DNA of 64,000 nucleotides, from contig NC_013501.1 of NCBI RefSeq assembly GCF_000024845.1, forward strand, positions 2,460,874-2,524,873, in the 5' to 3' direction. Shown in pieces: positions 48,228 through 56,869 of the stretch. The position numbers and the translations under genes were made by a program. The notes beneath the pieces are model-generated. The model worked only from the letters and a program-made list of their open reading frames with translations. It was not told where the DNA came from and made no database searches. Numbering within the stretch: position 1 is the stretch's first letter; each line of letters begins with the position of its first letter. The stretch comes from Rhodothermus marinus DSM 4252. GTDB lineage: Bacteria > Bacteroidota > Rhodothermia > Rhodothermales > Rhodothermaceae.

Positions 48228-48812
48228 ATGCTGGATCTACGTGAAGGGTTTCTGACGACGCGGCTGGACGTGCTGCTGAACTGGGCGCGTTCCAACTCGC
48301 TCATGCCCATGCCGATGGGCCTGGCCTGCTGCGCCATCGAGATGATGGCCTTTGCGGGGCCGAAGTACGACGTGGCCCGCTTCGGAAGCGAGGCCATGCG
48401 CTTTTCGCCCCGCCAGGCCGACCTGATGATCGTGGCGGGCTGGTGCTCCTACAAGATGGCCCATGCCATTCGGCGTGTGTGGGACCAGATGCCCGATCCC
48501 AAGTGGTGCATTGCCATGGGCGCCTGCGCTTCGACGGGCGGCATGCACCGCTGCTACGGCGTGGTGCAGGGCGTCGATAACTTCCTGCCGGTCGACGTCT
48601 ACATTCCGGGCTGCCCGCCCCGTCCGGAGGCCGTCCTGCACGCGTTGATGGATATTCAGGAGAAGATCCGGAACGAGTACTCGGTAGCGCTGGACTACGC
48701 GAAAGGCGAGCCGCGTCCGCCTGCCCCACCGGCGCGTCCGCACGTCCTGTCGCCGGAAGGAGACGAACCGGTGGCGCGCGAAGTGTTGCACCGGCCGCTG
48801 AAGTCGACCTGA
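48228..48812 (+). CDS. nuoB: NADH-quinone oxidoreductase subunit B
   Basis: Carries the terminal 4Fe-4S cluster N2 next to the quinone site (Nqo6). Tandem cysteines in [11 protein letters not shown], with further ligands in [10 protein letters not shown] and [10 protein letters not shown]. Length 194 aa; the C-terminus is a charged tail beyond the core domain. 78 bp after nuoA. Confidence 0.96.
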   Translation: MLDLREGFLTTRLDVLLNWARSNSLMPMPMGLACCAIEMMAFAGPKYDVARFGSEAMRFSPRQADLMIVAGWCSYKMAHAIRRVWDQMPDPKWCIAMGACASTGGMHRCYGVVQGVDNFLPVDVYIPGCPPRPEAVLHALMDIQEKIRNEYSVALDYAKGEPRPPAPPARPHVLSPEGDEPVAREVLHRPLKST

Positions 48813-48819
48813 TGCTGCC

Positions 48820-49512
48820 ATGGCCAAAAACGAACGTCCCAAAACGCACGAAGCGCTGAAGTTCTACTTCACGCCCGTCGATCCGCCCCGTGGGGATGAG
48901 CTGAACCCCCACGCCAAGGCGACCACCTACGTGCCCGAGGTGGTGGAAGCCCTGAAGGAGCGCTTCGGCGACGTGATCGAGGAGGTGGAGCTGTACGCGG
49001 GCGAGCATACGGTGCGCGTCCGCGCCGACAAAATCGTCGAGGTATGTCGCTTTCTGAAGGAAGAACAGGGCTTCAACTACCTGGCCGACCTGGGCGGCAT
49101 CGACCGCTTCACCGACGAGGGGCGCTTTGAGGTGTTCTATAACCTGGTTTCCATCGAGCGGCGCAAGCGCATCCGCCTGAAGGTGCGCGTCGAAGAAGAC
49201 AACCCGGTGGTGCCTTCGGTGACGTCCGTCTACCGGGCGGCCAACTGGAACGAACGTGAATGCTACGACATGTTCGGCATTTGCTTCGAAGGGCACCCGG
49301 ACCTGCGGCGGATGTACATGCCGGAGGACTTCGAATACCATCCGCTCCGCAAAGAATTTCCGCTGCTGGGCATCCCGGGCTCTCTGCCCCTGCCGCCCCA
49401 GACGCCGGGGGGTCCGCTGACGCGCGACCCATTCCCACGGGCGCACGGCTACGTACCGCCGCCGGGCTTCGAGGAGCCTCCGGCCGAAGACGAGGAAGTC
49501 TCCGAGCATTGA
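48820..49512 (+). CDS. nuoC: NADH-quinone oxidoreductase subunit C
   Basis: 30-kDa subunit (Nqo5) that supports subunit D. 230 aa with the family signature ERECYDMFGICFEGHPDLRR and YHPLRKEFPL; the C-terminal Pro/Glu-rich tail is extra. Seven bases separate it from nuoB. Confidence 0.94.
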   Translation: MAKNERPKTHEALKFYFTPVDPPRGDELNPHAKATTYVPEVVEALKERFGDVIEEVELYAGEHTVRVRADKIVEVCRFLKEEQGFNYLADLGGIDRFTDEGRFEVFYNLVSIERRKRIRLKVRVEEDNPVVPSVTSVYRAANWNERECYDMFGICFEGHPDLRRMYMPEDFEYHPLRKEFPLLGIPGSLPLPPQTPGGPLTRDPFPRAHGYVPPPGFEEPPAEDEEVSEH

Positions 49513-49525
49513 GTAAGCGACGACC

Positions 49526-50851
49526 ATGAGCACGGCGCCAAGCCTTGTAGGACCCGACCGTCACGGCCTGTTCAACTTCTGGCCCCGCCACAACGAGGCC
49601 ATCTATCGCCGGCTGGAAACCAAGCACGCTTGGCTGGAAGAACGGCATCGTCCGCCGGGCGGCGACGGGGAGCCCGATCCGCTCGAACACGAGATGATCC
49701 TCAACATCGGGCCCCAGCATCCGGCCACGCACGGCGTGCTCCGGTGCATCGTCAAGCTCGACGGCGAGGTCATGGAAAAGTGCGTGCTCGACCTGGGCTA
49801 CCTGCACCGGGGCCTGGAAAAGGTGGCCGAGCACAAAACCTACCAGGAGTTCATGCCCTACACCGACCGCATGGACTACCTGTCGCCCTACTCCAACAAC
49901 GTGGCCTGGTGCCTTGCCGTCGAGAAAGTGGCCGGTATCGAGGTGCCCGAGCGGGCCCAGTGGATTCGCATGATCATGTGCGAGCTGGCCCGCATCTCCA
50001 GCCACCTGCTCTGGCTGGGCGTGGGTCTGATGGATGCCGGCGCCGTGTCGGTCTTCCTCTGGGCCTTCAAATACCGTGAGGAGATCTACAGCATCTTCGA
50101 CGAAGTGTGCGGGGCCCGCTTCACCGTCTCGCACAGCCGCATCGGCGGCGTGGCCTCGGACCTGTCGCCGACGGCCATCGCCATGATCCGCCGCTTTGTG
50201 GAAGAATTTCCCGAAGAACTGGCCGGCTGGGAAAAGATCATCAACCGCAACAAAATCTGGATCGACCGCAACGAAGGCATTGGCGTCCTGACCGCCGAGG
50301 AAGCCATCGAGCTGGGCGTTACGGGCCCCAACCTGCGTGGAAGCGGCGTCGATTACGACATTCGTCGCTTCGAGCCCTATCTGAAGTACGACGAGGTGGA
50401 CTTCAACATCCCCATTCGCACCGAAGGCGACAGCCTGGCCCGGTACTTCGTGCGGATGGAGGAAATGAAGGAAAGCGTGCGAATCATCCGCCAGTGCCTG
50501 GAGCGGTTGCCCGAAGGGCCCATCCGCAACGACAACGCCAAGCTGGCCTACCCCTCCAAGGAGGAGGTCTATTACTCCATGGAAGGCATGATTCACGACT
50601 TCCTCTATACCGACGTGGGCGTCTGCCCGCCCAAGGGCGCCCACAGCTACCACGCAATCGAGGCCCCCAAAGGCGAGCTGGGCTTCTATATCATCTCGGA
50701 TGGCACGGGCAAACCGTGGCGCGTGCGCATCAAAGCACCCAGCTTTTCGAACCTGCAGGGCCTCGAATACATGATGGAAGGCGCCATGATCGGCGACATG
50801 GTGATCCTGATCGGGACCATCGACCCGGTCATGGGCGAAGCCGACAAGTAA
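49526..50851 (+). CDS. nuoD: NADH-quinone oxidoreductase subunit D
   Basis: 49-kDa subunit (Nqo4) lining the quinone cavity. The 441 aa includes NIGPQHPATHGVLRCIVKLDGE, DLGYLHRGLEKVAE, YTDRMDYLSPYSNN and the C-terminal LIGTIDPVMGEADK (typical DPVMGE.DR). It has an N-terminal extension of about 50 residues before MILNIGPQHP. Separate from nuoC, as in Thermus. Confidence 0.96.
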   Translation: MSTAPSLVGPDRHGLFNFWPRHNEAIYRRLETKHAWLEERHRPPGGDGEPDPLEHEMILNIGPQHPATHGVLRCIVKLDGEVMEKCVLDLGYLHRGLEKVAEHKTYQEFMPYTDRMDYLSPYSNNVAWCLAVEKVAGIEVPERAQWIRMIMCELARISSHLLWLGVGLMDAGAVSVFLWAFKYREEIYSIFDEVCGARFTVSHSRIGGVASDLSPTAIAMIRRFVEEFPEELAGWEKIINRNKIWIDRNEGIGVLTAEEAIELGVTGPNLRGSGVDYDIRRFEPYLKYDEVDFNIPIRTEGDSLARYFVRMEEMKESVRIIRQCLERLPEGPIRNDNAKLAYPSKEEVYYSMEGMIHDFLYTDVGVCPPKGAHSYHAIEAPKGELGFYIISDGTGKPWRVRIKAPSFSNLQGLEYMMEGAMIGDMVILIGTIDPVMGEADK

Positions 50852-50870
50852 CGACCAACCGGAAAGCCCG

Positions 50871-51545
50871 ATGGCTGACTTTGTCAAAAAACCGGTCGTA
50901 CCGCTGCCGGAGCTGCATCCGGAGCCGCAGATTCCGGCCGACCAGCTTTTCTTCACGGAGGAAGAAAAGGCCAAGATCGCCCGCTTCAAGGAGCAGTATC
51001 TGGAGCCGGCCGGGGCCGTGATGAAAACGCTCTGGCTGGCCCAGGAAAAATTCGGCTTTCTGCCGCCGGAGGTGCTCCAGCTGGTAGCCGACGAACTGGG
51101 CATTCCCTATGCCCAGGTTTACGGCGTGGCCACCTTCTACACCCAGTACTACAAGGAAAGGAAAGGCAAGTACGTGCTGGACGTCTGCACCTGCTTTACC
51201 TGCCAGGTGTGCGGCGGCTACGACATCCTGCACTACCTCGAAGAAAAGCTGGGCATCCACAAAGGCGAGACGACGCCGGACGGCCTGTTCACGCTGCAGG
51301 AGGTGGAATGCCTGGGCGCGTGCGGCTCGGCACCGGTCTTGCAGGTATCCAACGGGCCGTACGTGCACAACCTGACGCCGGAAAAGGTCGATCAACTGCT
51401 GGAGGATCTGAAACAGGGCAAACTGCCGCCCTTCGTTTCGCTCACGCTGCCCCAGGACGAGGCGGAGCTGGGCGGCAACCGGCGCTCGGACGCCGAAGCC
51501 GTCGAGTCGTACCAGACCCCGCCGGTCGCCCACCACACGCGCTGA
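50871..51545 (+). CDS. nuoE: NADH-quinone oxidoreductase subunit E
   Basis: 24-kDa subunit (Nqo2) with the N1a 2Fe-2S cluster. The ligand motif is VCTCFTCQVCGG (C-x4-C) and ECLGACGSAP (C-x3-C). Two extra cysteines occur in the first motif. 224 aa with a C-terminal extension. Next come the Uma2 genes rather than nuoF. Confidence 0.95.
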   Translation: MADFVKKPVVPLPELHPEPQIPADQLFFTEEEKAKIARFKEQYLEPAGAVMKTLWLAQEKFGFLPPEVLQLVADELGIPYAQVYGVATFYTQYYKERKGKYVLDVCTCFTCQVCGGYDILHYLEEKLGIHKGETTPDGLFTLQEVECLGACGSAPVLQVSNGPYVHNLTPEKVDQLLEDLKQGKLPPFVSLTLPQDEAELGGNRRSDAEAVESYQTPPVAHHTR

Positions 51546-51550
51546 GCCGT

Positions 51551-52108
51551 ATGGAGGCGGTGCAGACATATCGCTGGACGCGCGAGGCCTTCGAAAAACT
51601 GGCTGAAGTCGGGCTCGTCGCCCCCGACGCCCGCCTCGAACTCATCGACGGCGAAATCCTCCAGAAAATGAGCCCGCAATCCAGCCAGCATGCCACGGCC
51701 GTCCTGCTGGTCGCCGAGGCATTGCGCTCGATCTTTACCCCACCAGTCTACACGATCCGCGTGCAGTTGCCGCTGGCGCTGGGTCCCTACAGCGAGCCTG
51801 AGCCCGACGTGGCCGTCGTCGAGGGTGCGCCGCGCCAGTATCGCGACGAACACCCCTCGTCGGCGGTGCTGGTGGTGGAGGTGGCCGATGCCTCACTGCA
51901 GTTCGACCGCACGCGCAAGGCCGCGCTCTACGCCCGCGCCGGCATCCCCGAATACTGGATCGTCAATCTGCTCGACGGCGTGCTCGAAGTCTACCGTCGG
52001 CCCGAAAACGACACCTACCAGCAACGCATGGTGCTACGCACCCAGGACCATGTGCGACCGCTGGCCCGACCGGAGGTGGAAATCGCGGTGGCCGAACTGT
52101 TGCCCTGA
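51551..52108 (+). CDS. Uma2-family PD-(D/E)XK nuclease-like protein, copy 1
   Basis: 185 aa, 5 bp after nuoE. The Uma2 core has RLELIDGEILQKMSPQS, EPEPDVAVVEG, VLVVEVADASLQFDRTRKAALYARAGI and YWIVNLLDG (read in parts), with the D, E-x-E/V and Lys positions of the nuclease fold. Uma2 proteins are common in cyanobacteria and thermophiles in many copies; function is unproven. About 60 nt at the 5' end are nearly identical in all three copies. Confidence 0.9.
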   Translation: MEAVQTYRWTREAFEKLAEVGLVAPDARLELIDGEILQKMSPQSSQHATAVLLVAEALRSIFTPPVYTIRVQLPLALGPYSEPEPDVAVVEGAPRQYRDEHPSSAVLVVEVADASLQFDRTRKAALYARAGIPEYWIVNLLDGVLEVYRRPENDTYQQRMVLRTQDHVRPLARPEVEIAVAELLP

Positions 52109-52110
52109 CG

Positions 52111-52671
52111 ATGATGGAGGCGGTGCAGACATATCGCTGGACGCGTGAGGCCTTCGAAAAACTGGCCGAAGTCGGGCTCATTGAACCCGACGCCCGCCTC
52201 GAACTCGTCGACGGCGAAATCCTCCAGAAAATGAGCCCGCAATCGAGTCGCCACGCTGCGGCCATCCGCCGGATTGAAGAAACGCTTCGGAGCGTTTTTC
52301 CGCTGGATCGATACGACGTGCGCGTGCAGTTGCCGCTGGCGCTGGGTCCCTACAGCGAGCCCGAGCCCGACGTGGCCGTCGTCGAAGGCACCCTCGACGA
52401 CTACGTCGAGGCGCATCCTTCGACGGCGGTGCTGGTGGTGGAGGTGGCCGATGCCTCGCTGCAGTTCGACCGCACGCGCAAGGCCGCGCTCTACGCCCGC
52501 GCCGGCATCCCCGACTACTGGATCGTCAACCTCCTCGACGGCGTGCTCGAAGTCCATCGCCAGCCCGAAGGCGATACCTACCGGGAACGTCTGGTGCTGC
52601 CGTCTCAGGAGCGGGTGCGGCCGCTGGCCCGGCCGGAGGTGGAAATTGCGGTAGCCGAACTGTTGCCCTGA
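52111..52671 (+). CDS. Uma2-family PD-(D/E)XK nuclease-like protein, copy 2
   Basis: 186 aa (alternative ATG at 52114), 2 bp after copy 1. Same core motifs. Differs from copy 1 in the middle (SRHAAAIRRIEETLR, then FPLDRYDVRVQLPLALGPY) but shares the C-terminal RPLARPEVEIAVAELLP with it, while the middle matches copy 3. Confidence 0.9.
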   Translation: MMEAVQTYRWTREAFEKLAEVGLIEPDARLELVDGEILQKMSPQSSRHAAAIRRIEETLRSVFPLDRYDVRVQLPLALGPYSEPEPDVAVVEGTLDDYVEAHPSTAVLVVEVADASLQFDRTRKAALYARAGIPDYWIVNLLDGVLEVHRQPEGDTYRERLVLPSQERVRPLARPEVEIAVAELLP

Positions 52672-52672
52672 C

Positions 52673-53242
52673 ATGGAGGCGGTGCAGACATATCGCTGGA
52701 CGCGCGAGGCCTTCGAAAAACTGGCCGAAGTCGGGCTCGTCGACCCCGACGCCCGCCTCGAACTCATCGACGGCGAAATCCTCCAGAAAATGAGCCCGCA
52801 ATCCAGCCGGCACGCCGCGGCCATTCGTCGGATCGAAGAGACGCTCCGGCGCTTCTTTCCGCTGGACCGATATGACGTGCGCGTGCAGTTGCCGCTGGCA
52901 CTGGGCCCCTACAGCGAGCCGGAGCCCGACGTGGCCGTCGTCGAAGGCACCATCGACGACTACGTCGAGGCGCATCCTTCGACGGCGGTGCTGGTGGTGG
53001 AGGTGGCCGATGCCTCGCTGCAGTTCGACCGCACGCGCAAGGCTGCGCTCTACGCCCGCGCCGGCATCCCCGACTACTGGATCGTCAACCTCCTCGACGG
53101 CGTGCTCGAAGTCTACCGTCGGCCCGAAAACGACACCTACCAGCAACGCATGGTGCTGGCCCCGCATGAACAGATTGCGCCCCTGGCGCAGCCCGGGGCT
53201 TCCCTTGAAGTTGCCCGGTTGTTTCCTGAATCTCGCGCTTAA
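52673..53242 (+). CDS. Uma2-family PD-(D/E)XK nuclease-like protein, copy 3
   Basis: 189 aa, 1 bp after copy 2. The middle resembles copy 2 and the EVYRRPENDTYQQRMVL segment resembles copy 1, with a distinct C-terminal tail (GASLEVARLFPESRA). It ends 12 bp before nuoF, so the cassette keeps operon spacing. Confidence 0.9.
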   Translation: MEAVQTYRWTREAFEKLAEVGLVDPDARLELIDGEILQKMSPQSSRHAAAIRRIEETLRRFFPLDRYDVRVQLPLALGPYSEPEPDVAVVEGTIDDYVEAHPSTAVLVVEVADASLQFDRTRKAALYARAGIPDYWIVNLLDGVLEVYRRPENDTYQQRMVLAPHEQIAPLAQPGASLEVARLFPESRA

Positions 53243-53254
53243 CCTGCTGTGCAT

Positions 53255-54586
53255 ATGGCAACGAACGGAGCCCAGAGTAAAGCCGGAGACTGGCGGAATC
53301 ACAAGCGGGTGCTGCTCCCGCCCATTCGGGATCTGCACCGGCTGGAAGTCTACGAAGCGCACGGGGGCTACCAGACCCTGCGCGAAGTGCTGACCTCCGA
53401 CCGCTGGGATCCCAAGTCGGTCATCGAAGAAGTCAAAAAGAGCAAGCTGCGCGGACGGGGCGGCGCCGGCTTCCCCACCGGGCTGAAGTGGAGCTTCATG
53501 CCCCCGGTGGACGATCGGCCCCGCTTCCTGTGCTGCAACGGCGACGAAAGCGAGCCGGGCACGTTCAAGGACCGCCAGCTCATGGAGTTCAATCCCCACC
53601 AGATTTTCGAGGGGATTCTGATCGCCTGCTACGCCATGTCGGTGCGCACGTGCTACCTGTACGTGCGCGGCGAATTTGCCCGGTGGATCGAGCACATGGA
53701 GCGGGAGCTGGAAAAGCTCTACGCGAAAGGCTACGTGGGGAAAAACATTATGGGCACGGACTTCTCGGCCGACATCGTGATCCACAAGGGAGCCGGGGCC
53801 TACATCTGCGGCGAGGAGTCCAGCCTGATGGAGTCGGTCGAGGGCAAGCGGGCCTACCCGCGCATCAAGCCGCCGTTTCCAGCCCAGCGAGGCCTGTGGG
53901 GCTACCCCACCACGATCAACAACGTGGAGACGCTGGCGAACGTCCCGCTCATTCTGCGCAACGGCGGCGAGTGGTTCGCGTCCATCGGCGCGCCCAACCA
54001 TCCCGGTCCGGTGCTCTACGGCATCTCGGGCCACGTCAACCGCCCCGGCGTCTATGAATACCCCACCGGCATGCTGATCACCGACCTGATCTACGAGGTG
54101 GCCGGAGGCATCCGCGGGGGTAAAAAGCTCAAGGCCGTCATCCCGGGCGGAAGCTCCACACCGCCCCTGCGGGCCGACATGATCGACGGCGTGACGATGG
54201 ACGCCGAGTCGCTGCGCGAGGCCGGCTCGATGATGGGCACGGCCGGCCTGCTCGTGCTCGACGAAGACACCGACATGGTCTCGTGGCTGCGACGCGTGGC
54301 GCACTTCTACGCGCACGAAAGCTGCGGCCAGTGCACGCCCTGCCGCGAGGGCACCGGCTGGCTCGAAAACATCCTCACGCGCATCGACGAGGGCGAAGGC
54401 CGCCTGCGCGACCTGGACCTGCTGCTGGACCTGTGCGACCAGATGGAAGGCCGCACGGTCTGCGCCCTGGCCGACGCCGCCGCCTGGCCCGTACGCTACA
54501 CCATCCTGCGCTTCCGCGAAGAGTTCGAGGCCAGGTGCAAGCCCAGCCTGGTCCCGACGGGCATCGATCTGACGCCAACCAGCTGA
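53255..54586 (+). CDS. nuoF: NADH-quinone oxidoreductase subunit F
   Basis: 51-kDa subunit (Nqo1), site of NADH oxidation with FMN and cluster N3. Seen: the FMN/NADH loop LRGRGGAGFPTGLKW, CNGDESEPGTFKDR, GEESSLMESVEGK, and 4Fe-4S ligands ESCGQCTPCREGT plus the downstream Cys in MEGRTVCALAD. 443 aa. The ATG at 53255 was chosen over a GTG two codons upstream. Confidence 0.96.
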   Translation: MATNGAQSKAGDWRNHKRVLLPPIRDLHRLEVYEAHGGYQTLREVLTSDRWDPKSVIEEVKKSKLRGRGGAGFPTGLKWSFMPPVDDRPRFLCCNGDESEPGTFKDRQLMEFNPHQIFEGILIACYAMSVRTCYLYVRGEFARWIEHMERELEKLYAKGYVGKNIMGTDFSADIVIHKGAGAYICGEESSLMESVEGKRAYPRIKPPFPAQRGLWGYPTTINNVETLANVPLILRNGGEWFASIGAPNHPGPVLYGISGHVNRPGVYEYPTGMLITDLIYEVAGGIRGGKKLKAVIPGGSSTPPLRADMIDGVTMDAESLREAGSMMGTAGLLVLDEDTDMVSWLRRVAHFYAHESCGQCTPCREGTGWLENILTRIDEGEGRLRDLDLLLDLCDQMEGRTVCALADAAAWPVRYTILRFREEFEARCKPSLVPTGIDLTPTS

Positions 54587-54590
54587 CTCC

Positions 54591-55025
54591 ATGCGCTACG
54601 CCTCCTACCCGCCTTCGCTGAACGACCTGCTCTTCGAGGAGACGGTGCGGGCGCTCCTGCCCGACCTCGGAGAGGCGGCCATGCGGATGCGGTTGGACGA
54701 GCTTCCCAAATTCCTGGACCCGGACTTCGTCGAGCGGCGCATGAACCAGTTGCACCGCTATCGGGCCTGGGCCATGGCGGGCATGATTTTCGGCTTTCTG
54801 GCCATCGTGCTGTTGCTGGTGGCGGCGATCTTTCGCCTTGCGCTCCCCGACTATGTGCTGTTTCCGACCTCGTTTCTGTCGCTTTCCGCTCCCTACTGGG
54901 GGTTTCGGTATGCCCGACTGGGCTATTTTCTGTACGCCTACCGGATGCTCAACCACTTTGTCTACGACCTGATCGTTTATAAAGACTACCGTCCGGCGCT
55001 CCATCAGTTGACCGACCAAACCTGA
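54591..55025 (+). CDS. Two-helix membrane protein of unknown function in the nuo cluster
   Basis: 144 aa. A helical soluble N-terminus (LFEETVRALLPDLGEAAMRM, DPDFVERRMNQLHRYRA) is followed by two membrane segments (about 58-82 and 86-104) and a C-terminal helix rich in aromatics. No known complex I subunit matches. It lies 4 bp after nuoF and 7 bp before nuoG, so it should be co-expressed with complex I. Confidence 0.8.
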   Translation: MRYASYPPSLNDLLFEETVRALLPDLGEAAMRMRLDELPKFLDPDFVERRMNQLHRYRAWAMAGMIFGFLAIVLLLVAAIFRLALPDYVLFPTSFLSLSAPYWGFRYARLGYFLYAYRMLNHFVYDLIVYKDYRPALHQLTDQT

Positions 55026-55032
55026 ACGCACC

Positions 55033-56763
55033 ATGCCCCGGATTACCATAGACGGCACGGTTTACGAATTCGAAGGGCGGCCTAAGCTGTTGCAGTTCTT
55101 CCTCGATCACGGCATCGAGCTGCCCCACTTCTGCTACCACCCGGCGCTATCGATCCCGGCCAACTGTCGCCAGTGCCTGGTGGAGGTGGGCATGCCGGTC
55201 ATCGACCGGGAGACCGGCAAACCGAAGCTCGACGAAAACGGCCAGCCCGTCATCCAGTTCATGCCCAAGCTCCAGACGAGCTGCTCGCTCGACATGGCCG
55301 ACGGGATGGTCGTCAAAACGCATCGCACCAGCGAGAAGGTGGCGCGCGCTCAGCGCGACACCCTGGAATTTCTGCTGATCAACCACCCGCTCGACTGCCC
55401 GATCTGCGATCAGGCTGGCAAATGTCCGCTCCAGATTCAGGCCTACAAGTACGGGCCTGAAGGCTCCCGCTTCGAGTTTCTCAAGGTGCACAAGCCCAAG
55501 CGGGTAAAGCTGGGCCCCCGCGTCATGCTCGACGCCGAGCGGTGCATCAACTGCACGCGCTGCGTGCGTTTCACCGATGAGATTTCCAAGAGCCACCAGC
55601 TCACCATCATCGAGCGCGGGGTCAGGAACTATCCGATCACGCCGCCCGGCGTGGAGTTCGATGATCCCTACTCCATGAACGTGATCGACCTGTGCCCGGT
55701 GGGCGCGCTGACGTCCATCGACGCCCGCTTCAAGGCGCGCCCCTGGGAGATGAGCGCCACGCCCTCGATCACGATCACCAACGCGAAGGGCTCCAACTGC
55801 TACTACTGGGTGCGCGACAACCTGATCGTCGAGATCACGGCGCGCGCCAATGCGGCCGTCAACGGCTACTGGCTGCCCGACGAAGACCGGCTCGACTACC
55901 ATCGCTTCAACGAAAACCGCCCGGACGGCCCCGAGGTGCGTCGCGACGGTCGGCTCGTGCGCGTGAGCTGGGAAGAAGCCTACGACCGGGCGGCCGAGCT
56001 GCTTGCGGGCATCGACGGCCGTCGCATCCTGTTCCTGGGCTCGGCCTACGCGACCGTCGAGGACAACTACCTGCTCAAGCGGCTGGCCGAGGCGCTGGGC
56101 GCCGACACGCCCGTTTACATTCCCCACATCGAGCCCGGCCACGGCGACGGCTGGCTCCGCACCGACGACCGCACCCCCAACGCCCAGGGTTGCCAGCGTC
56201 TGGGCATCCTGCCCGTCGACGAAGCCCTTGTGCGGAGCCGCCTCGAAAGCGGCGACATCCAGGCGGTGTACGTGCTCGAAGACGACCCGGTCGGCTCCGG
56301 GCTCTTCACGGCCGAGGCGCTGGCCGACATTCCCGTCATCCTGCATTATTACAACACGACCAACCAGACGCTGGCCGTGGCCGACGTGGCGCTCCCGGCC
56401 GCCACGGTGGTCGAGACCGTCGGGACCTACGTCAACTGCGACGGGCATGCCCAGCGCGTGCGCCCGGCCAAAGCCATCCGCACAGTCAACCGCGTGTTGA
56501 TGCAGGAAATCGGCAAAAGCCGCCTGGACCAGCACGGTACGCCTTACGACCGCTGGTACAACGAAAAGCACCAGGTGGACTGCAAGCCGAGCTGGGAAAT
56601 CCTGCCCGAGGTGGCCGAACGGCTGGGCCATCCGCTCCGCTACAAGGGGCCGAAGTACATCATGCAGGAGATCGCCGAGACGATCCCGGCTTTCGCTGGC
56701 GCCACCTACGAGGCGATGGGCCTGGAGGGCGTCCGCCTTGCCGAGATCGGCGCCGAGGTGTAG
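55033..56763 (+). CDS. nuoG: NADH-quinone oxidoreductase subunit G (short form)
   Basis: 75-kDa-type subunit (Nqo3). The 2Fe-2S ligands are HFCYHPALSIPANCRQC and QTSCSLDM. A 4Fe-4S cluster has the His-ligand form INHPLDCPICDQAGKCPLQ, and another is in RCINCTRCVRF and VIDLCPVGAL. The rest is a shortened molybdopterin-oxidoreductase-like domain. At 576 aa it is shorter than most NuoG proteins (about 750-900). A terminator follows. Confidence 0.93.
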   Translation: MPRITIDGTVYEFEGRPKLLQFFLDHGIELPHFCYHPALSIPANCRQCLVEVGMPVIDRETGKPKLDENGQPVIQFMPKLQTSCSLDMADGMVVKTHRTSEKVARAQRDTLEFLLINHPLDCPICDQAGKCPLQIQAYKYGPEGSRFEFLKVHKPKRVKLGPRVMLDAERCINCTRCVRFTDEISKSHQLTIIERGVRNYPITPPGVEFDDPYSMNVIDLCPVGALTSIDARFKARPWEMSATPSITITNAKGSNCYYWVRDNLIVEITARANAAVNGYWLPDEDRLDYHRFNENRPDGPEVRRDGRLVRVSWEEAYDRAAELLAGIDGRRILFLGSAYATVEDNYLLKRLAEALGADTPVYIPHIEPGHGDGWLRTDDRTPNAQGCQRLGILPVDEALVRSRLESGDIQAVYVLEDDPVGSGLFTAEALADIPVILHYYNTTNQTLAVADVALPAATVVETVGTYVNCDGHAQRVRPAKAIRTVNRVLMQEIGKSRLDQHGTPYDRWYNEKHQVDCKPSWEILPEVAERLGHPLRYKGPKYIMQEIAETIPAFAGATYEAMGLEGVRLAEIGAEV

Positions 56764-56789
56764 GCCAGTCCGCTCACCGAAAAAAGCAA

Positions 56790-56821
56790 CCCCGTGCGCA
56801 GGAACGCACGGGTTTTTTTTC
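56790..56821 (+). terminator. Rho-independent terminator after nuoG
   Basis: Stem CCCGTGCG / CGCACGGG (56791-56798, 56805-56812) followed by T8. Ends the complex I cluster. Confidence 0.92.
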
Positions 56822-56869
56822 ATTACATCAAGCCCATTCCGTCAAGGGGCGCAAGCACCACGGCCGCGA

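Noticed and set aside
51551-53242. The three Uma2 copies as a CRISPR-like or transposon repeat array
   Set aside because: Repeats are whole coding genes with no inverted ends, spacers or target duplications visible.
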